DNA of 64,000 bases from a virus. The translations under genes were made by a program, and so were the position numbers. Shown here one piece after another: positions 1 through 8,236 of this stretch. The notes beneath the pieces are model-generated. The model saw only the letters and a program-made list of their open reading frames with translations, was not told the origin of the DNA and searched no databases. The stretch covers positions 161,528-225,527 of the IMG/VR virus record IMGVR_UViG_3300028569_002417; one strand, 5' to 3'. Every line of letters begins with the position of its first letter. Positions within the stretch are counted from its first letter, which is position 1.

Positions 1-1
1 T

Positions 2-544
2 AAAAAGAATGTCGGACCCAAGATATTCTCTTGCGGTAAGACAACCCACGCCAAGATCATGCTTGCCATGCGTGGAGACGAAGCAGCTGGTGAAAAGCCA
101 CTTGGAGACATCACTCATCCAAAGGATGGACGTGACTTCAGAGTCGTTAAGAAAGTTATCAAGGGTGGTGGAGGGATGGAATATCCCAACTACGATAACA
201 GCAAGTTTGAAGAACCAACACCTGCTGGAAACCTTGATGAATTGAAATCATGGATGGAAAGCATTCATGATCTTCAGGCTCTTCGTGTGATCAAGACTTC
301 AGATGAATTGAAGCAAGCACTTCGTGTTCATCTTGGCATGGTCAAAGAAGGACCAGCTGCCAATGATACAGAACTCGATGAATTCAGGAAAGCAGGATCT
401 GCTACTCCTTCCAAACCTAAAGCAGTTGAGACAATTCGTGAAGAATTAGTCGTCAGCAGCACTCCTCCTGTTGCTAAAGAAGAGTCAAAACCAAGCGATG
501 ATCTCGCCGATGACGACTTCCTGAAAGAACTTTCAGGCATGTAA
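2..544 (+). CDS. gp32-like single-stranded DNA-binding protein (5' end outside window)
   Basis: The frame is open from the left edge, so only the C-terminal ~180 residues are seen. The fragment has a segment like the T4 gp32 core (VGPKIF followed later by NYDNSKFEEP; gp32 has NYDESKF), then a low-complexity linker and a strongly acidic C-terminal tail (SDDLADDDFLKELSGM). In T4 such a tail contacts other replication and recombination proteins. Its place directly before a UvsX/RecA gene fits a replication-recombination role. The zinc-binding region expected upstream lies outside the window. A strong terminator follows. Assignment rests on these motifs and on context. Confidence 0.72.
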   Translation, partial: KKNVGPKIFSCGKTTHAKIMLAMRGDEAAGEKPLGDITHPKDGRDFRVVKKVIKGGGGMEYPNYDNSKFEEPTPAGNLDELKSWMESIHDLQALRVIKTSDELKQALRVHLGMVKEGPAANDTELDEFRKAGSATPSKPKAVETIREELVVSSTPPVAKEESKPSDDLADDDFLKELSGM

Positions 545-551
545 TCAAAAC

Positions 552-594
552 AGAATGGGTGTCCAGAGCATAATCTGGACACCCATTCTTTTCA
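552..594 (+). terminator. Rho-independent terminator after gp32-like gene
   Basis: A perfect 16-bp stem (552-567 with 574-589, starting AGAATGGGTGTCC), a 6-nt loop and a T-rich tail (TTTCATT). It separates the ssDNA-binding protein gene from the recombinase gene. Confidence 0.9.
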
Positions 595-619
595 TTCTCT
601 CAACATAAGGTGGTGTACT

Positions 620-1837
620 ATGGCAAAGAAAAAGATAAGCGAAGGCGTGGATGATAATTTTTTTGAAAATCTCGCAGAAGAAACCGGAGGCGATGTTCTT
701 GATGCAATCGACTCAGTCAAGTATTTTGTTGACACAGGAAGCTTAGCACTTAATTATATTTGCTCAGGTCAGTTCATCACTGGAGGAATTCCCGGTGGTA
801 AGTTGACTGAAATATATGGTCCAAACAGTTCATCCAAGTCTCTTCTTGGTGCCAATATTTTGTTTGGCACACAGAAAGTCAAAGGCATTCCTGTCCTCAT
901 GGATTGTGAAAATAGCGCCAACAAAGAATTCATTCAGATTGCAAGCCATTGTAATTTGAAGCGAATAGTAAGACATACTCCAGAAACACTGGAAGCAGTT
1001 TTTTCAACAATGTACAGGGTTATTGAAAAAGCCCGTGAAAAAACAAGCAATGAAGTTCCTATCGTCATTGTTTATGACTCGATTGGAGTAAGCCCCTCTG
1101 CCCGTGAACTTCGTGAAGTTGCTCTTCCAGAAAACTACACGAAAGAACAGTTCAAAAAGATTGTAGGGGGAAATGAACAACCCGGTGAAAGAGCTAAAAT
1201 TTGCTCAAGAGAATTAAGAAAACTCAACACGGTTATGGAGAAACATAACGCAACAGTTGTGATTCTTAACCAGACTCGTGATAAAATTGGAACTTACATC
1301 CCCACCAAAACAACTGCTGGTGGTGGAAATGCCCTTCCTTTCTACGCATCTTGTCGTCTTGAAACCAAGACAATGCAGAAAATAGAAAAGAAGATAAGCG
1401 CCAAAAAGAAGAAGATTCTTGGGATTAATGTGAAGCTCAAGAATGTTAAAAATAAGACTCACAGACCTTTTGTTGAGTCTGAGAATGTTCAGCTTCTTTT
1501 TGATAAGGGAATCAATCCAATTAGTGGACTTCTCTCTTGTTTATTAGATGCTGATAGGATTGAAATATCAGGAACAGGATCATTTAAGGTTAAGCCTGCT
1601 TTTTCTAATGGTGAAGAAGTTAAATTCCGTGCAAGCATGGATCGCAATGATGTTCCTATGGACATTTTGCTAAAATGCCCAGCACTCATTGATGCCAGCA
1701 CATCTGAACAGGTTGAGACTTATCTCGAACCTTATAAGCTGGCAATTGCTAGTAGAGCAGAAGATGATTCTGATGTTGAATTGAGTGAAACTGATTCTTA
1801 CGACGATGAAAACATCGACGAAGAATTAGAAGGATAA
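620..1837 (+). CDS. uvsX: UvsX/RecA-family recombinase
   Basis: A 405-residue RecA-fold strand-exchange ATPase. Walker A is GPNSSSKS (residues 67-74), a variant of GPESSGKT with Ser in place of the usual Gly and Thr. IVYDSIG is the Walker B strand and NQTRDKIG resembles the RecA/UvsX loop region. The tail is acidic, as in many RecA proteins. Length is close to T4 UvsX. The AAGGTGG ribosome binding site lies just before the ATG. It should assemble on ssDNA with the upstream gp32-like protein for recombination-dependent replication. UvsX-like is preferred over host RecA because of the neighbour and the divergent P-loop. Confidence 0.88.
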   Translation: MAKKKISEGVDDNFFENLAEETGGDVLDAIDSVKYFVDTGSLALNYICSGQFITGGIPGGKLTEIYGPNSSSKSLLGANILFGTQKVKGIPVLMDCENSANKEFIQIASHCNLKRIVRHTPETLEAVFSTMYRVIEKAREKTSNEVPIVIVYDSIGVSPSARELREVALPENYTKEQFKKIVGGNEQPGERAKICSRELRKLNTVMEKHNATVVILNQTRDKIGTYIPTKTTAGGGNALPFYASCRLETKTMQKIEKKISAKKKKILGINVKLKNVKNKTHRPFVESENVQLLFDKGINPISGLLSCLLDADRIEISGTGSFKVKPAFSNGEEVKFRASMDRNDVPMDILLKCPALIDASTSEQVETYLEPYKLAIASRAEDDSDVELSETDSYDDENIDEELEG

Positions 1838-1839
1838 TC

Positions 1840-1877
1840 AAAAAAGTTTGAGGGGCATGAAAAAATGCCCCTCAAAC
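1840..1877 (-). terminator. terminator of the minus-strand glycosyltransferase operon
   Basis: A 13-bp perfect stem (1846-1858 with 1865-1877, GTTTGAGGGGCAT) with a 6-nt loop. On the minus strand it is followed by TTTTTTGATT, so it ends the leftward operon. It may also slow rightward transcription from uvsX. The minus-strand gene's stop codon lies inside the stem. Confidence 0.8.
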
Positions 1878-2903
1878 CTCTATCATGCTATATTCTTCAT
1901 GTGTGAATTTGTCTTTTTGAAAAACAATAAGATTGTTGTGTACTTCATGTATGATTACGATCTTATTGTTTCTCACACACCAAAGACCAATTGTACGAAT
2001 AAACTCTTCATCTTTTGAATTATCATCAAAAACTTTGATTCTATGATCGTCGCAAAATTCAACCAATTCTTTGTTTTCGTTGCTTCCAAATAAGAAAGTT
2101 TTATTTTTTAGTTCTTCGCATGGACTATCATTGTAAATTTCCATCCAGTCCATGAATTGTGGATTTTTATCTCTTCCAACCCAGTGAATGTGATTGAGAT
2201 GACCACTGAAAATGCTATGATGACAAATGCTAGACTCATGTGTCAGGAATGGCACTTTAGTACCATAAATTTTACACATGCGAAGACCATATGAAAGACC
2301 ATGATCTCCATATCCTTCTGCAAATTCTTTTCTTATGTTAAAGTATTTCTTTGCATCGGTATTTTCAACGAGTCTGTTGATTGCAGCAAGGCTTGTTATC
2401 CCTACTTCTTGCTCATGTGCTGGAGCTTCCATGAACTCCGTTGATTTGCTTGTTCTGTACCACCATCCATATCCCATTTTTGTCAATATTCTTTGATCAG
2501 TGGCAAAGATGTCATATAAGAATCTTGATCCTAAATGGTATTCACGATTGTGATCGAAGTCTCTTTCAAGATTAGCCATCAATCCGCCAAGATCAGTGAT
2601 GCTGTCCTCGTCCATTCTGATGTACCATTTGGCAAAATCCTTTTGTATATGCTTGCTGTAATAGTTGTAAATTCTTTGTGCTGTAAATGAATAAGGACAT
2701 ATTATGACATCAACATCAATATTTGATGGCCAATCATTTTTTAGAAAATCAGCACTTTCACCGCAATTTTTTGTGCCAAGAAATGATATGTGAATCCGCA
2801 AATCCTTAGTGTTCAAAAGACCATATTTTTTGAAGTCTTCTAATCTCATCTTGATTTGCGGACGTGTTGTGTCTGATGGTACTGCTATTTCAAAATCATA
2901 CAT
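1872..2903 (-). CDS. putative glycosyltransferase (GT-A/fringe-like)
   Basis: 343 residues. A central segment WYIRMDEDSIT has a DxD-like acidic motif preceded by a hydrophobic strand, and GYGDHGLSYGLRMCKIYG resembles the late ED/GxH region of fringe-type glycosyltransferases. No signal peptide is seen. Its start overlaps the preceding gene's stop as TAATG, so the two are translationally coupled. It would transfer a sugar to an unknown phage or host acceptor; several other glycan genes occur in the window. The family call is tentative. Confidence 0.4.
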   Translation of the reverse strand: MYDFEIAVPSDTTRPQIKMRLEDFKKYGLLNTKDLRIHISFLGTKNCGESADFLKNDWPSNIDVDVIICPYSFTAQRIYNYYSKHIQKDFAKWYIRMDEDSITDLGGLMANLERDFDHNREYHLGSRFLYDIFATDQRILTKMGYGWWYRTSKSTEFMEAPAHEQEVGITSLAAINRLVENTDAKKYFNIRKEFAEGYGDHGLSYGLRMCKIYGTKVPFLTHESSICHHSIFSGHLNHIHWVGRDKNPQFMDWMEIYNDSPCEELKNKTFLFGSNENKELVEFCDDHRIKVFDDNSKDEEFIRTIGLWCVRNNKIVIIHEVHNNLIVFQKDKFTHEEYSMIEV

Positions 2904-3361
2904 TAGGCAATCCTATATGAATCTTTATCGACTTTGGCAAAACTAAAGCCTCTGGCTGATAGTTCAGCTTTAATTTCTTTCATGTAACTGCAAAGATTCG
3001 ATGAATTAATTCCATATTTTGAGTATTTTTCCTCAAGCTGCTTGATGTTTACAACTTTTTTGGACAAAAAGGCTCGACGTATTGAATTTTTAATTTTATT
3101 GGGAACGGTTTGTTTTAACTTTTTACTTGGCTTGGAAATTATTTTATTTTCAATAACGACATAATCATAATCTTGCTTTTTTTGTTTCTGATTACAAAGG
3201 ACAGGCGCAAGTTCGTCTAGATCCAACAATTCGCCATTTTTAAGCTTTACTGTTGATAAATTTGCTTTGAAACTGTTACAAAATTCAATCAACTGGTCAA
3301 AATTTTTCTCATCCGTGAAGAATTTTCTTTTATCCTTAAGTTCGATTAAAAGGCACTTCAT
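2903..3361 (-). CDS. hypothetical protein, basic middle region
   Basis: About 152 residues starting MKCLLIELKDKRKFF. I chose the ATG at 3361 because AAGGAG lies 7 nt before it; an upstream ATG has no such site. The N-terminal third (FFTDEKNFDQLIEF) looks like a small sensor or binding domain, followed by a Lys-rich stretch and a helical C-terminus. No family is recognised. It is first in the two-gene leftward operon with the glycosyltransferase-like gene. Confidence 0.6.
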   Translation of the reverse strand: MKCLLIELKDKRKFFTDEKNFDQLIEFCNSFKANLSTVKLKNGELLDLDELAPVLCNQKQKKQDYDYVVIENKIISKPSKKLKQTVPNKIKNSIRRAFLSKKVVNIKQLEEKYSKYGINSSNLCSYMKEIKAELSARGFSFAKVDKDSYRIA

Positions 3362-3421
3362 TGATTGCTCCTTGTGTCTTGATGACACTTGTCTAAATAA
3401 TTATAGGGAAATGCAAATAAA

Positions 3422-3450
3422 TTGCCACTCATCTTGGCTATTCTTATAAT
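3422..3450 (+). promoter_or_regulatory. sigma70-like promoter for the amidoligase gene
   Basis: TTGCCA (3422-3427), 17-nt spacer, perfect TATAAT (3445-3450). A Shine-Dalgarno sequence (ATGGAGG) follows only 6 nt later, so the leader would be very short. Confidence 0.6.
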
Positions 3451-3469
3451 GTAATATGGAGGCATTTCG

Positions 3470-4492
3470 ATGGATTCTTACAAAGAACATATCAACTTAA
3501 ACTGCCTCCGCAGGTTTGGTTCAGAAATTGAAATCAATGCTTTTGATTTTCGCAATAGACCAGTAGGTCATAATGAGGGCAGAATGCCCGAAGGCACACA
3601 CTATATAGCAAACTTAGTGCAAAAGTCATCTGGTAAAATTGTAAAAATACACAAGTGGTCTTATGATCATAACAACAGTAATTGGATTATAAAGCCAGAT
3701 AGCAGTTGCGGAATTGAAATATGCACACCAGTACTTAAGGGCTGGGTAGGTCTTATGGAGACTTGTAGGGTAATTGATGCCCTTGGGAACGATAATAAAG
3801 TTCATGCCGATGATAGATGCAGTTTTCATGTTCATGTCGATGTGAGCGATCTTAGCGAGCAAGAATTGGCAACGGTTATCACATGGTGGATTAAATGTGA
3901 ACCTGTTTTTATGGATTCAGTTCCAATCAACAGGAAGAGAAATCAGTATTGCCAGCTTTTGGGACAGTCTGAAATATTTGAAAATGTTGAGGACGGATTC
4001 CATCCAAATGATTATCTGATCAGAAGACTTGGCTCTTGTAAGTATTACACGATTAATACTTATCATTATCACAACAATAAGCGTAAAACAATTGAATTCA
4101 GAATAATGGATGGAGATTGCTGTCTTGATCCTTGGATAGCTAAAAATTACATCAGACTTCTTCTCCATTTTATTGATAGATCATTGAAGTATGGAATGCC
4201 TAGTTCATATTATCCGGGTGATAAGTGGTCTGGTTATTGTTGGCTTGATCCAAGAGATGTGTTAGATTTTCTTGGATTTAATGAAAAACATGTTCTTTCA
4301 CCTGCATGCAAACAGGTTCATGAATGGTTTTTAGATCGTTTGCATATGAATTGTAATTACTCTAATAATCATGGGATTATGGGAAATAATGCAAGAAGAT
4401 ATGCTTATAAGGAAATAGAAGATCTTTGCGCTGAATATGGTGATATAAACATAAATCATGATGATATATTCAGCGATAAGTTTCGCACATAA
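3470..4492 (+). CDS. amidoligase-family enzyme (ATP-grasp-like/COOH-NH2 ligase)
   Basis: 340 residues resembling the putative amidoligase family. The early FGSEIEI, then KPDSSCGIEICTPVL, then CSFHVHVDV and TIEFRIMDG form the spaced Glu/His pattern of the family's glutamine-synthetase-like active site. Such enzymes form amide or isopeptide bonds, and some phages use relatives to modify proteins or cell-wall peptides. The substrate here is unknown. It has its own promoter and strong RBS and is followed by an unrelated small gene 12 nt downstream. Confidence 0.72.
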   Translation: MDSYKEHINLNCLRRFGSEIEINAFDFRNRPVGHNEGRMPEGTHYIANLVQKSSGKIVKIHKWSYDHNNSNWIIKPDSSCGIEICTPVLKGWVGLMETCRVIDALGNDNKVHADDRCSFHVHVDVSDLSEQELATVITWWIKCEPVFMDSVPINRKRNQYCQLLGQSEIFENVEDGFHPNDYLIRRLGSCKYYTINTYHYHNNKRKTIEFRIMDGDCCLDPWIAKNYIRLLLHFIDRSLKYGMPSSYYPGDKWSGYCWLDPRDVLDFLGFNEKHVLSPACKQVHEWFLDRLHMNCNYSNNHGIMGNNARRYAYKEIEDLCAEYGDININHDDIFSDKFRT

Positions 4493-4504
4493 ATTTAAGG
4501 TGTT

Positions 4505-4972
4505 ATGTATTTTTACATACAATCAAAACTAGATGATATTGTAAAAGAAATGAAATCTCTTGGTGAGGTTCTCGTTCCTTTTAACTATCCATTGAAACCG
4601 ATTAGTAGTTGGGAAGACGACTTGGCAATTTTCAAAATGCGAGAAGTAACCATAGATGGTTATCAAATTTTCATTCATTATCAAAAATCAGATTATACAG
4701 AATATTTGATTGAAACATTACAAATTCATAATATGAAACATCCATTTTTACCATTTTACATAGTTTCAAAGCTTGGTAAAAGGTTCTTTGGCAAAGATTA
4801 TCTTTCGCTTATTGAAATTTACAAAGAACATCGAAAAATTTATATTTGGTCTGTTTGTTCAGATAGAAATGGCAATAAAGTGCCAATTCCTAATCAAACT
4901 GACACTGAAATGTGTGAATTTGAGGGACTTCAGTATCTTTATATGCAACCCAAAAATATAGATTTTTTCTAA
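4505..4972 (+). CDS. hypothetical protein
   Basis: 155 residues with no recognised domain and no signal peptide; mixed alpha/beta composition with many aromatic residues. It starts 12 nt after the amidoligase gene with a weak AAGG site, so it is probably cotranscribed with it. Confidence 0.6.
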   Translation: MYFYIQSKLDDIVKEMKSLGEVLVPFNYPLKPISSWEDDLAIFKMREVTIDGYQIFIHYQKSDYTEYLIETLQIHNMKHPFLPFYIVSKLGKRFFGKDYLSLIEIYKEHRKIYIWSVCSDRNGNKVPIPNQTDTEMCEFEGLQYLYMQPKNIDFF

Positions 4973-4990
4973 TTCGCATGGTGAATATAT

Positions 4991-5030
4991 ACCTCGTAGC
5001 GTCACTCTTGGCGCTTTCCTTTAACGAGGT
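4991..5030 (+). promoter_or_regulatory. leader hairpin covering the RBS of the next gene
   Basis: ACCTCGT (4991-4997) pairs perfectly with ACGAGGT (5024-5030), with a possible inner AGCG/CGCT pair. The right arm holds the GAGG Shine-Dalgarno sequence of the gene at 5039, so the fold could hide it. Similar RBS-covering stems occur before cas12i and at 47.35 kb. Confidence 0.5.
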
Positions 5031-5038
5031 GTCCAAAC

Positions 5039-5338
5039 ATGAAAAAACGAAAAATTCAGGCTCTCATCGTAGAGCATCTTCTGAAACATGGACAATTGGA
5101 AATTCTTCTCCCTGATGGAGTTAAGCTGGAAATAGGCACTACTCAGGAAAATCAGAATGGTAAACTTGTAAGGAAAGATGATTATTGTTGGGTTATTGCA
5201 TCAAGAGACGATAGGTCAACAAGTCTAGACGCTTATAACATGGGTCTTAGATTTTCTGATGACGATAAGATATTGGTTTTTGAAGATAAATTCATTGATC
5301 AGGATGGCGAAAACATTAGAAGACTTGATGTTGTCTAA
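5039..5338 (+). CDS. hypothetical protein
   Basis: 99 residues, MKKRKIQALIVEHLLKHGQ at the start (a helix with a basic N-terminus) then a beta-rich part with VKLEIGT and CWVIASRDD. No family is recognised. Its RBS lies in the 3' arm of a leader hairpin. It converges with the next gene, overlapping by 4 nt. Confidence 0.6.
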   Translation: MKKRKIQALIVEHLLKHGQLEILLPDGVKLEIGTTQENQNGKLVRKDDYCWVIASRDDRSTSLDAYNMGLRFSDDDKILVFEDKFIDQDGENIRRLDVV

Positions 5339-5661
5339 ATGATATTACCATTCATTGACATGAAATTAAATTGTCCTTGTAAATCCAAAAGAAGCTCCAT
5401 AGTTCCCTCAACATAGTTGTTGGGAACTAGAGGAGCATTGAATTCAACCCATATAATAAAACCATGAGGATTAAGGCTAAACCTTGATAAGGTCATCTTT
5501 ACACCTTTGTTTTTTATTTTTTCTGGGGATATAATATCAAGGCTGCTGGCATTTTCTTGTATTTTTTGTAATACATAGGCCATCAGTTTTGAACTGTCCA
5601 GAAAGTGTGTCCAGTTGGCAACAAGGATTTTTTCCAATTTGTCAGCATCAAAAATATTCAC
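5335..5661 (-). CDS. hypothetical protein (GTG start)
   Basis: 108 residues, GTG start at 5661 (MNIFDADKLEKILV) with only a weak upstream site. The C-terminus is strand-rich (GFIIWVEFNAPLVPNNYVEG). No family is recognised. It is divergent from the gene at 5686, with 24 nt between the two starts. Confidence 0.5.
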   Translation of the reverse strand: MNIFDADKLEKILVANWTHFLDSSKLMAYVLQKIQENASSLDIISPEKIKNKGVKMTLSRFSLNPHGFIIWVEFNAPLVPNNYVEGTMELLLDLQGQFNFMSMNGNII

Positions 5662-5685
5662 ACTCGTGTCTCTGTGAGGATTAAA

Positions 5686-5940
5686 ATGAAGAAACCTGAA
5701 GTATATCTAAGAGAGTTCTGTCTTAAGCTTTCCGACGACAATCTCCGTTCAATTCACGGAAGATTAAGTCAACGTCTTGGTGGCGATATGGCAGAAGCTG
5801 TTGACTTTTTGAGCGGAACTCGTGAAATTGACAAGTGGCTATCGTCAGCTTCTGACTGCAATGAATTTTATGACATGATTGACCTGATTTATTTTGCAGT
5901 CAATAAGGAGCACGAAAAGAGGTCTGGAGTTGTTGTTTGA
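5686..5940 (+). CDS. hypothetical protein, small helical
   Basis: 84 residues. I use the ATG at 5686 because GTGAGGA lies 8 nt before it; the longer frame would overlap the divergent gene. Composition suggests an all-helical small acidic protein (LREFCLKLSDDNLRSIHGRL). Its stop overlaps the TTG start of the next gene (TTGA). Confidence 0.6.
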   Translation: MKKPEVYLREFCLKLSDDNLRSIHGRLSQRLGGDMAEAVDFLSGTREIDKWLSSASDCNEFYDMIDLIYFAVNKEHEKRSGVVV

Positions 5941-6158
5941 TTAAGTACGCATTACATTTAATTCCAATGAGCCTTGCTGGTATTACCTGCTTGGCTCTTG
6001 GATTTTGTTGGGGAAGATCTCACGGTTATCGTGAAGGCGCAGCAGACGCCATCATTATGTTTGATAGCTTTGATCGATCAACAAATAGAAACGATGGACA
6101 ACGATTCAAAGAGAACAAAAAAATCCTTGATATGTTCAATGATAAAATTCCATATTGA
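5937..6158 (+). CDS. small membrane protein (TTG start)
   Basis: 73 residues from a TTG overlapping the previous stop by 4 nt, with GGAG about 10 nt upstream. One hydrophobic segment (LIPMSLAGITCLALGFCWG) near the N-terminus would anchor it in the inner membrane, leaving a charged C-terminal tail. An ATG at 5967 is a possible alternative start but would truncate that segment. No family is recognised. Confidence 0.5.
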   Translation: MIKYALHLIPMSLAGITCLALGFCWGRSHGYREGAADAIIMFDSFDRSTNRNDGQRFKENKKILDMFNDKIPY

Positions 6159-6182
6159 AAACCTTGATTGATTTGCTATAAT
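6155..6182 (+). promoter_or_regulatory. sigma70-like promoter for the helicase gene
   Basis: TTGAAA (6155-6160), 16-nt spacer, TATAAT (6177-6182), then AAGAGG 11 nt later. CTTGATT upstream and AATCAAG downstream of the -10 form an inverted repeat around it. Confidence 0.6.
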
Positions 6183-6204
6183 CAAAAAAAATCAAGAGGT
6201 CTTC

Positions 6205-8229
6205 ATGCCGCCCATCATCAAAGTATCAGATCAAGATGTTTGCGTAGCCACATCAGAATTTCCATTCGCCAAATGGAAATTTGAAAAATTCAATCCTGTC
6301 CAAAGCAGGATCATGGACTTCTACAATCAAGACTGCAATACACTTGTCGCAGCAAGGACAAGTGCTGGGAAAACCGTAATTGCAGAGCAGTTCCTCTCTC
6401 AAGAAATTCGTGAAAGAGGAGGAAAAGGAATGTTCCTTGCCCCTCTCAGAGCTTTAGCCCGTGAAAAGGTAACTGATTGGACAAATCCAGAATATCACCT
6501 CTCTGACCTAAAAATAAGCATCTGCACAGGTGACTACAGGTTAACCAAAGAAAGAACTCAAGAACTTGATGATGCTGATATTATCATCATGACAAGTGAA
6601 ATGCTTAGTCATCGAAGCAGGTCACACAATTCAGAACAAAGTCAATTTCTTAAGAAAATTGGTACTCTTGTCATTGATGAATTCCACACAATTGGAGTTC
6701 ATAATCGTGGAGATCACCTTGAAGTTGGATTGATGAAATTCACTCAAATCAATCCAACAGCAAGACTTGTTCTTCTTTCCGCAACAATGCCGAATGTAGA
6801 ACAACTTGCAGAATGGGTTAGTTATAGCCTTAATCAAAAGCAAACATTTGTTCTAAGGTCAGAATATAGACCTGTTCCTCTTACAATCCATTATGAAACA
6901 TATGATGACAGTATAAGAAGATATGATCTTTTAGAACAAGAAAAAATCAATAAGGCAATGGATATTGTTGAATGGTATAAAGATGATAAGTTTATCGTCT
7001 TTACTCATACCAAAAGAACTGGCGAAATGATGAAGAAAGAACTTCAATCAGCAGGGATTGATTGCCAATTTCATAGCTCTGACCTTGAATCAGCAGAAAG
7101 AGCAAAGGTAGAAGATAAGTTCCGTAACGATCCAAAATTCAAAGTAGTTGTTGCAACAAGTACTTTGGCGGCAGGTCTTAATATGCCTGCTAGAAGAGTA
7201 ATTATTTTAGGTGTCAATCGTGGTGTTGACGAAGTAGAATCTCATGAAATTATTCAGATGTGTGGGAGATCAGGAAGATATGGCATTGATCCTATGGGAG
7301 ATGCTTACATTCTTGTCCCAGAAAGCCAAGTAAATTTATATAAGCAAAAATTCAATAAGCCTAACAGGATTGAGTCTCAGCTTCTTGAAAAATCTGGGAA
7401 TAATCATAAAACATTAGCATTTCATTTAGTTAGTGAAATTTATTTTGGTGGGATCGAAACAACAGATGATGTTCGCAAGTGGTTTAAGAGATCATTGGCT
7501 TATTTTCAGAACAAGGTATTTGATGATAGTGTTGTTGATTCTACTCTTGAGTTATTGAGGAAGTGTGGGGCTATTGGTTTAGATGATGATAAGTGGAATG
7601 CCAGAACAATTGGCAAAGTTTCCAGTATGTTTTACATGAGTCCTTTTGATGTAAGCGATTTGTATTTTAACTTTAAGTCTTTGTTTGATTCTGGAAAAGA
7701 GAATGATGATCACATTCTTTCTTTGGCATTAGGCAATATTGACAGTCAAAGGTGTAATATTGTCAATAAGGCAGAGAAAGATGAAATGAGTTTGTATGCG
7801 AATCAGGCTAGATTGAAGTTTACTGGTAAGTTTTTGGCTGATGGAGCTATTAAGGCTGGATACTGTTATTATTCACTTTTGAATGGTACTAATTCACAAG
7901 CTTTGGCTAGTTTTCAAAGAAATTTACAGTTTGATTTCAATAGATTATCTCAGATTTTGATGGCTTTGGATAGCATAGGAGGTTCTTGGAATCGTTCTGG
8001 TTGGTTAAAAACTCTTGAGGGAAGAATCGCTTATGGTGTTCCTGTACACTTGATTGATTTGTGTCGAATTCCTAATGTTGGAAAAGTTAGAGCAAATAAG
8101 CTTTATGATGCAGGAATAAAAAGCATGAAACAGTTTCAATCTTGTGAAATTGGAAAACTTAAATCTCTTTTGAATATGAAAGAAGATGCAGTTAAAAAAA
8201 TGTTAGAAAAATCCTCTGATTTGAAGTAA
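6205..8229 (+). CDS. Ski2/Hel308-like superfamily 2 DNA helicase
   Basis: 674 residues. Q-motif-like FNPVQ, Walker A ARTSAGKT (residues 50-57), LAPLRALAREK (motif Ia), DEFH box (158-161), LSAT (motif III), then TSTLAAGLNMPARRVI and QMCGRSGRYG (motifs V and VI). The C-terminal part has a Hel308-like region ending in a helix-hairpin-helix (CRIPNVGKVRANKLYDAG). Hel308 relatives unwind lagging-strand DNA at stalled forks; here it probably serves phage replication or repair. It has its own promoter and a good RBS. Hel308-like is preferred over an RNA helicase because of the HhH tail. Confidence 0.85.
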   Translation: MPPIIKVSDQDVCVATSEFPFAKWKFEKFNPVQSRIMDFYNQDCNTLVAARTSAGKTVIAEQFLSQEIRERGGKGMFLAPLRALAREKVTDWTNPEYHLSDLKISICTGDYRLTKERTQELDDADIIIMTSEMLSHRSRSHNSEQSQFLKKIGTLVIDEFHTIGVHNRGDHLEVGLMKFTQINPTARLVLLSATMPNVEQLAEWVSYSLNQKQTFVLRSEYRPVPLTIHYETYDDSIRRYDLLEQEKINKAMDIVEWYKDDKFIVFTHTKRTGEMMKKELQSAGIDCQFHSSDLESAERAKVEDKFRNDPKFKVVVATSTLAAGLNMPARRVIILGVNRGVDEVESHEIIQMCGRSGRYGIDPMGDAYILVPESQVNLYKQKFNKPNRIESQLLEKSGNNHKTLAFHLVSEIYFGGIETTDDVRKWFKRSLAYFQNKVFDDSVVDSTLELLRKCGAIGLDDDKWNARTIGKVSSMFYMSPFDVSDLYFNFKSLFDSGKENDDHILSLALGNIDSQRCNIVNKAEKDEMSLYANQARLKFTGKFLADGAIKAGYCYYSLLNGTNSQALASFQRNLQFDFNRLSQILMALDSIGGSWNRSGWLKTLEGRIAYGVPVHLIDLCRIPNVGKVRANKLYDAGIKSMKQFQSCEIGKLKSLLNMKEDAVKKMLEKSSDLK

Positions 8230-8236
8230 ATAAATT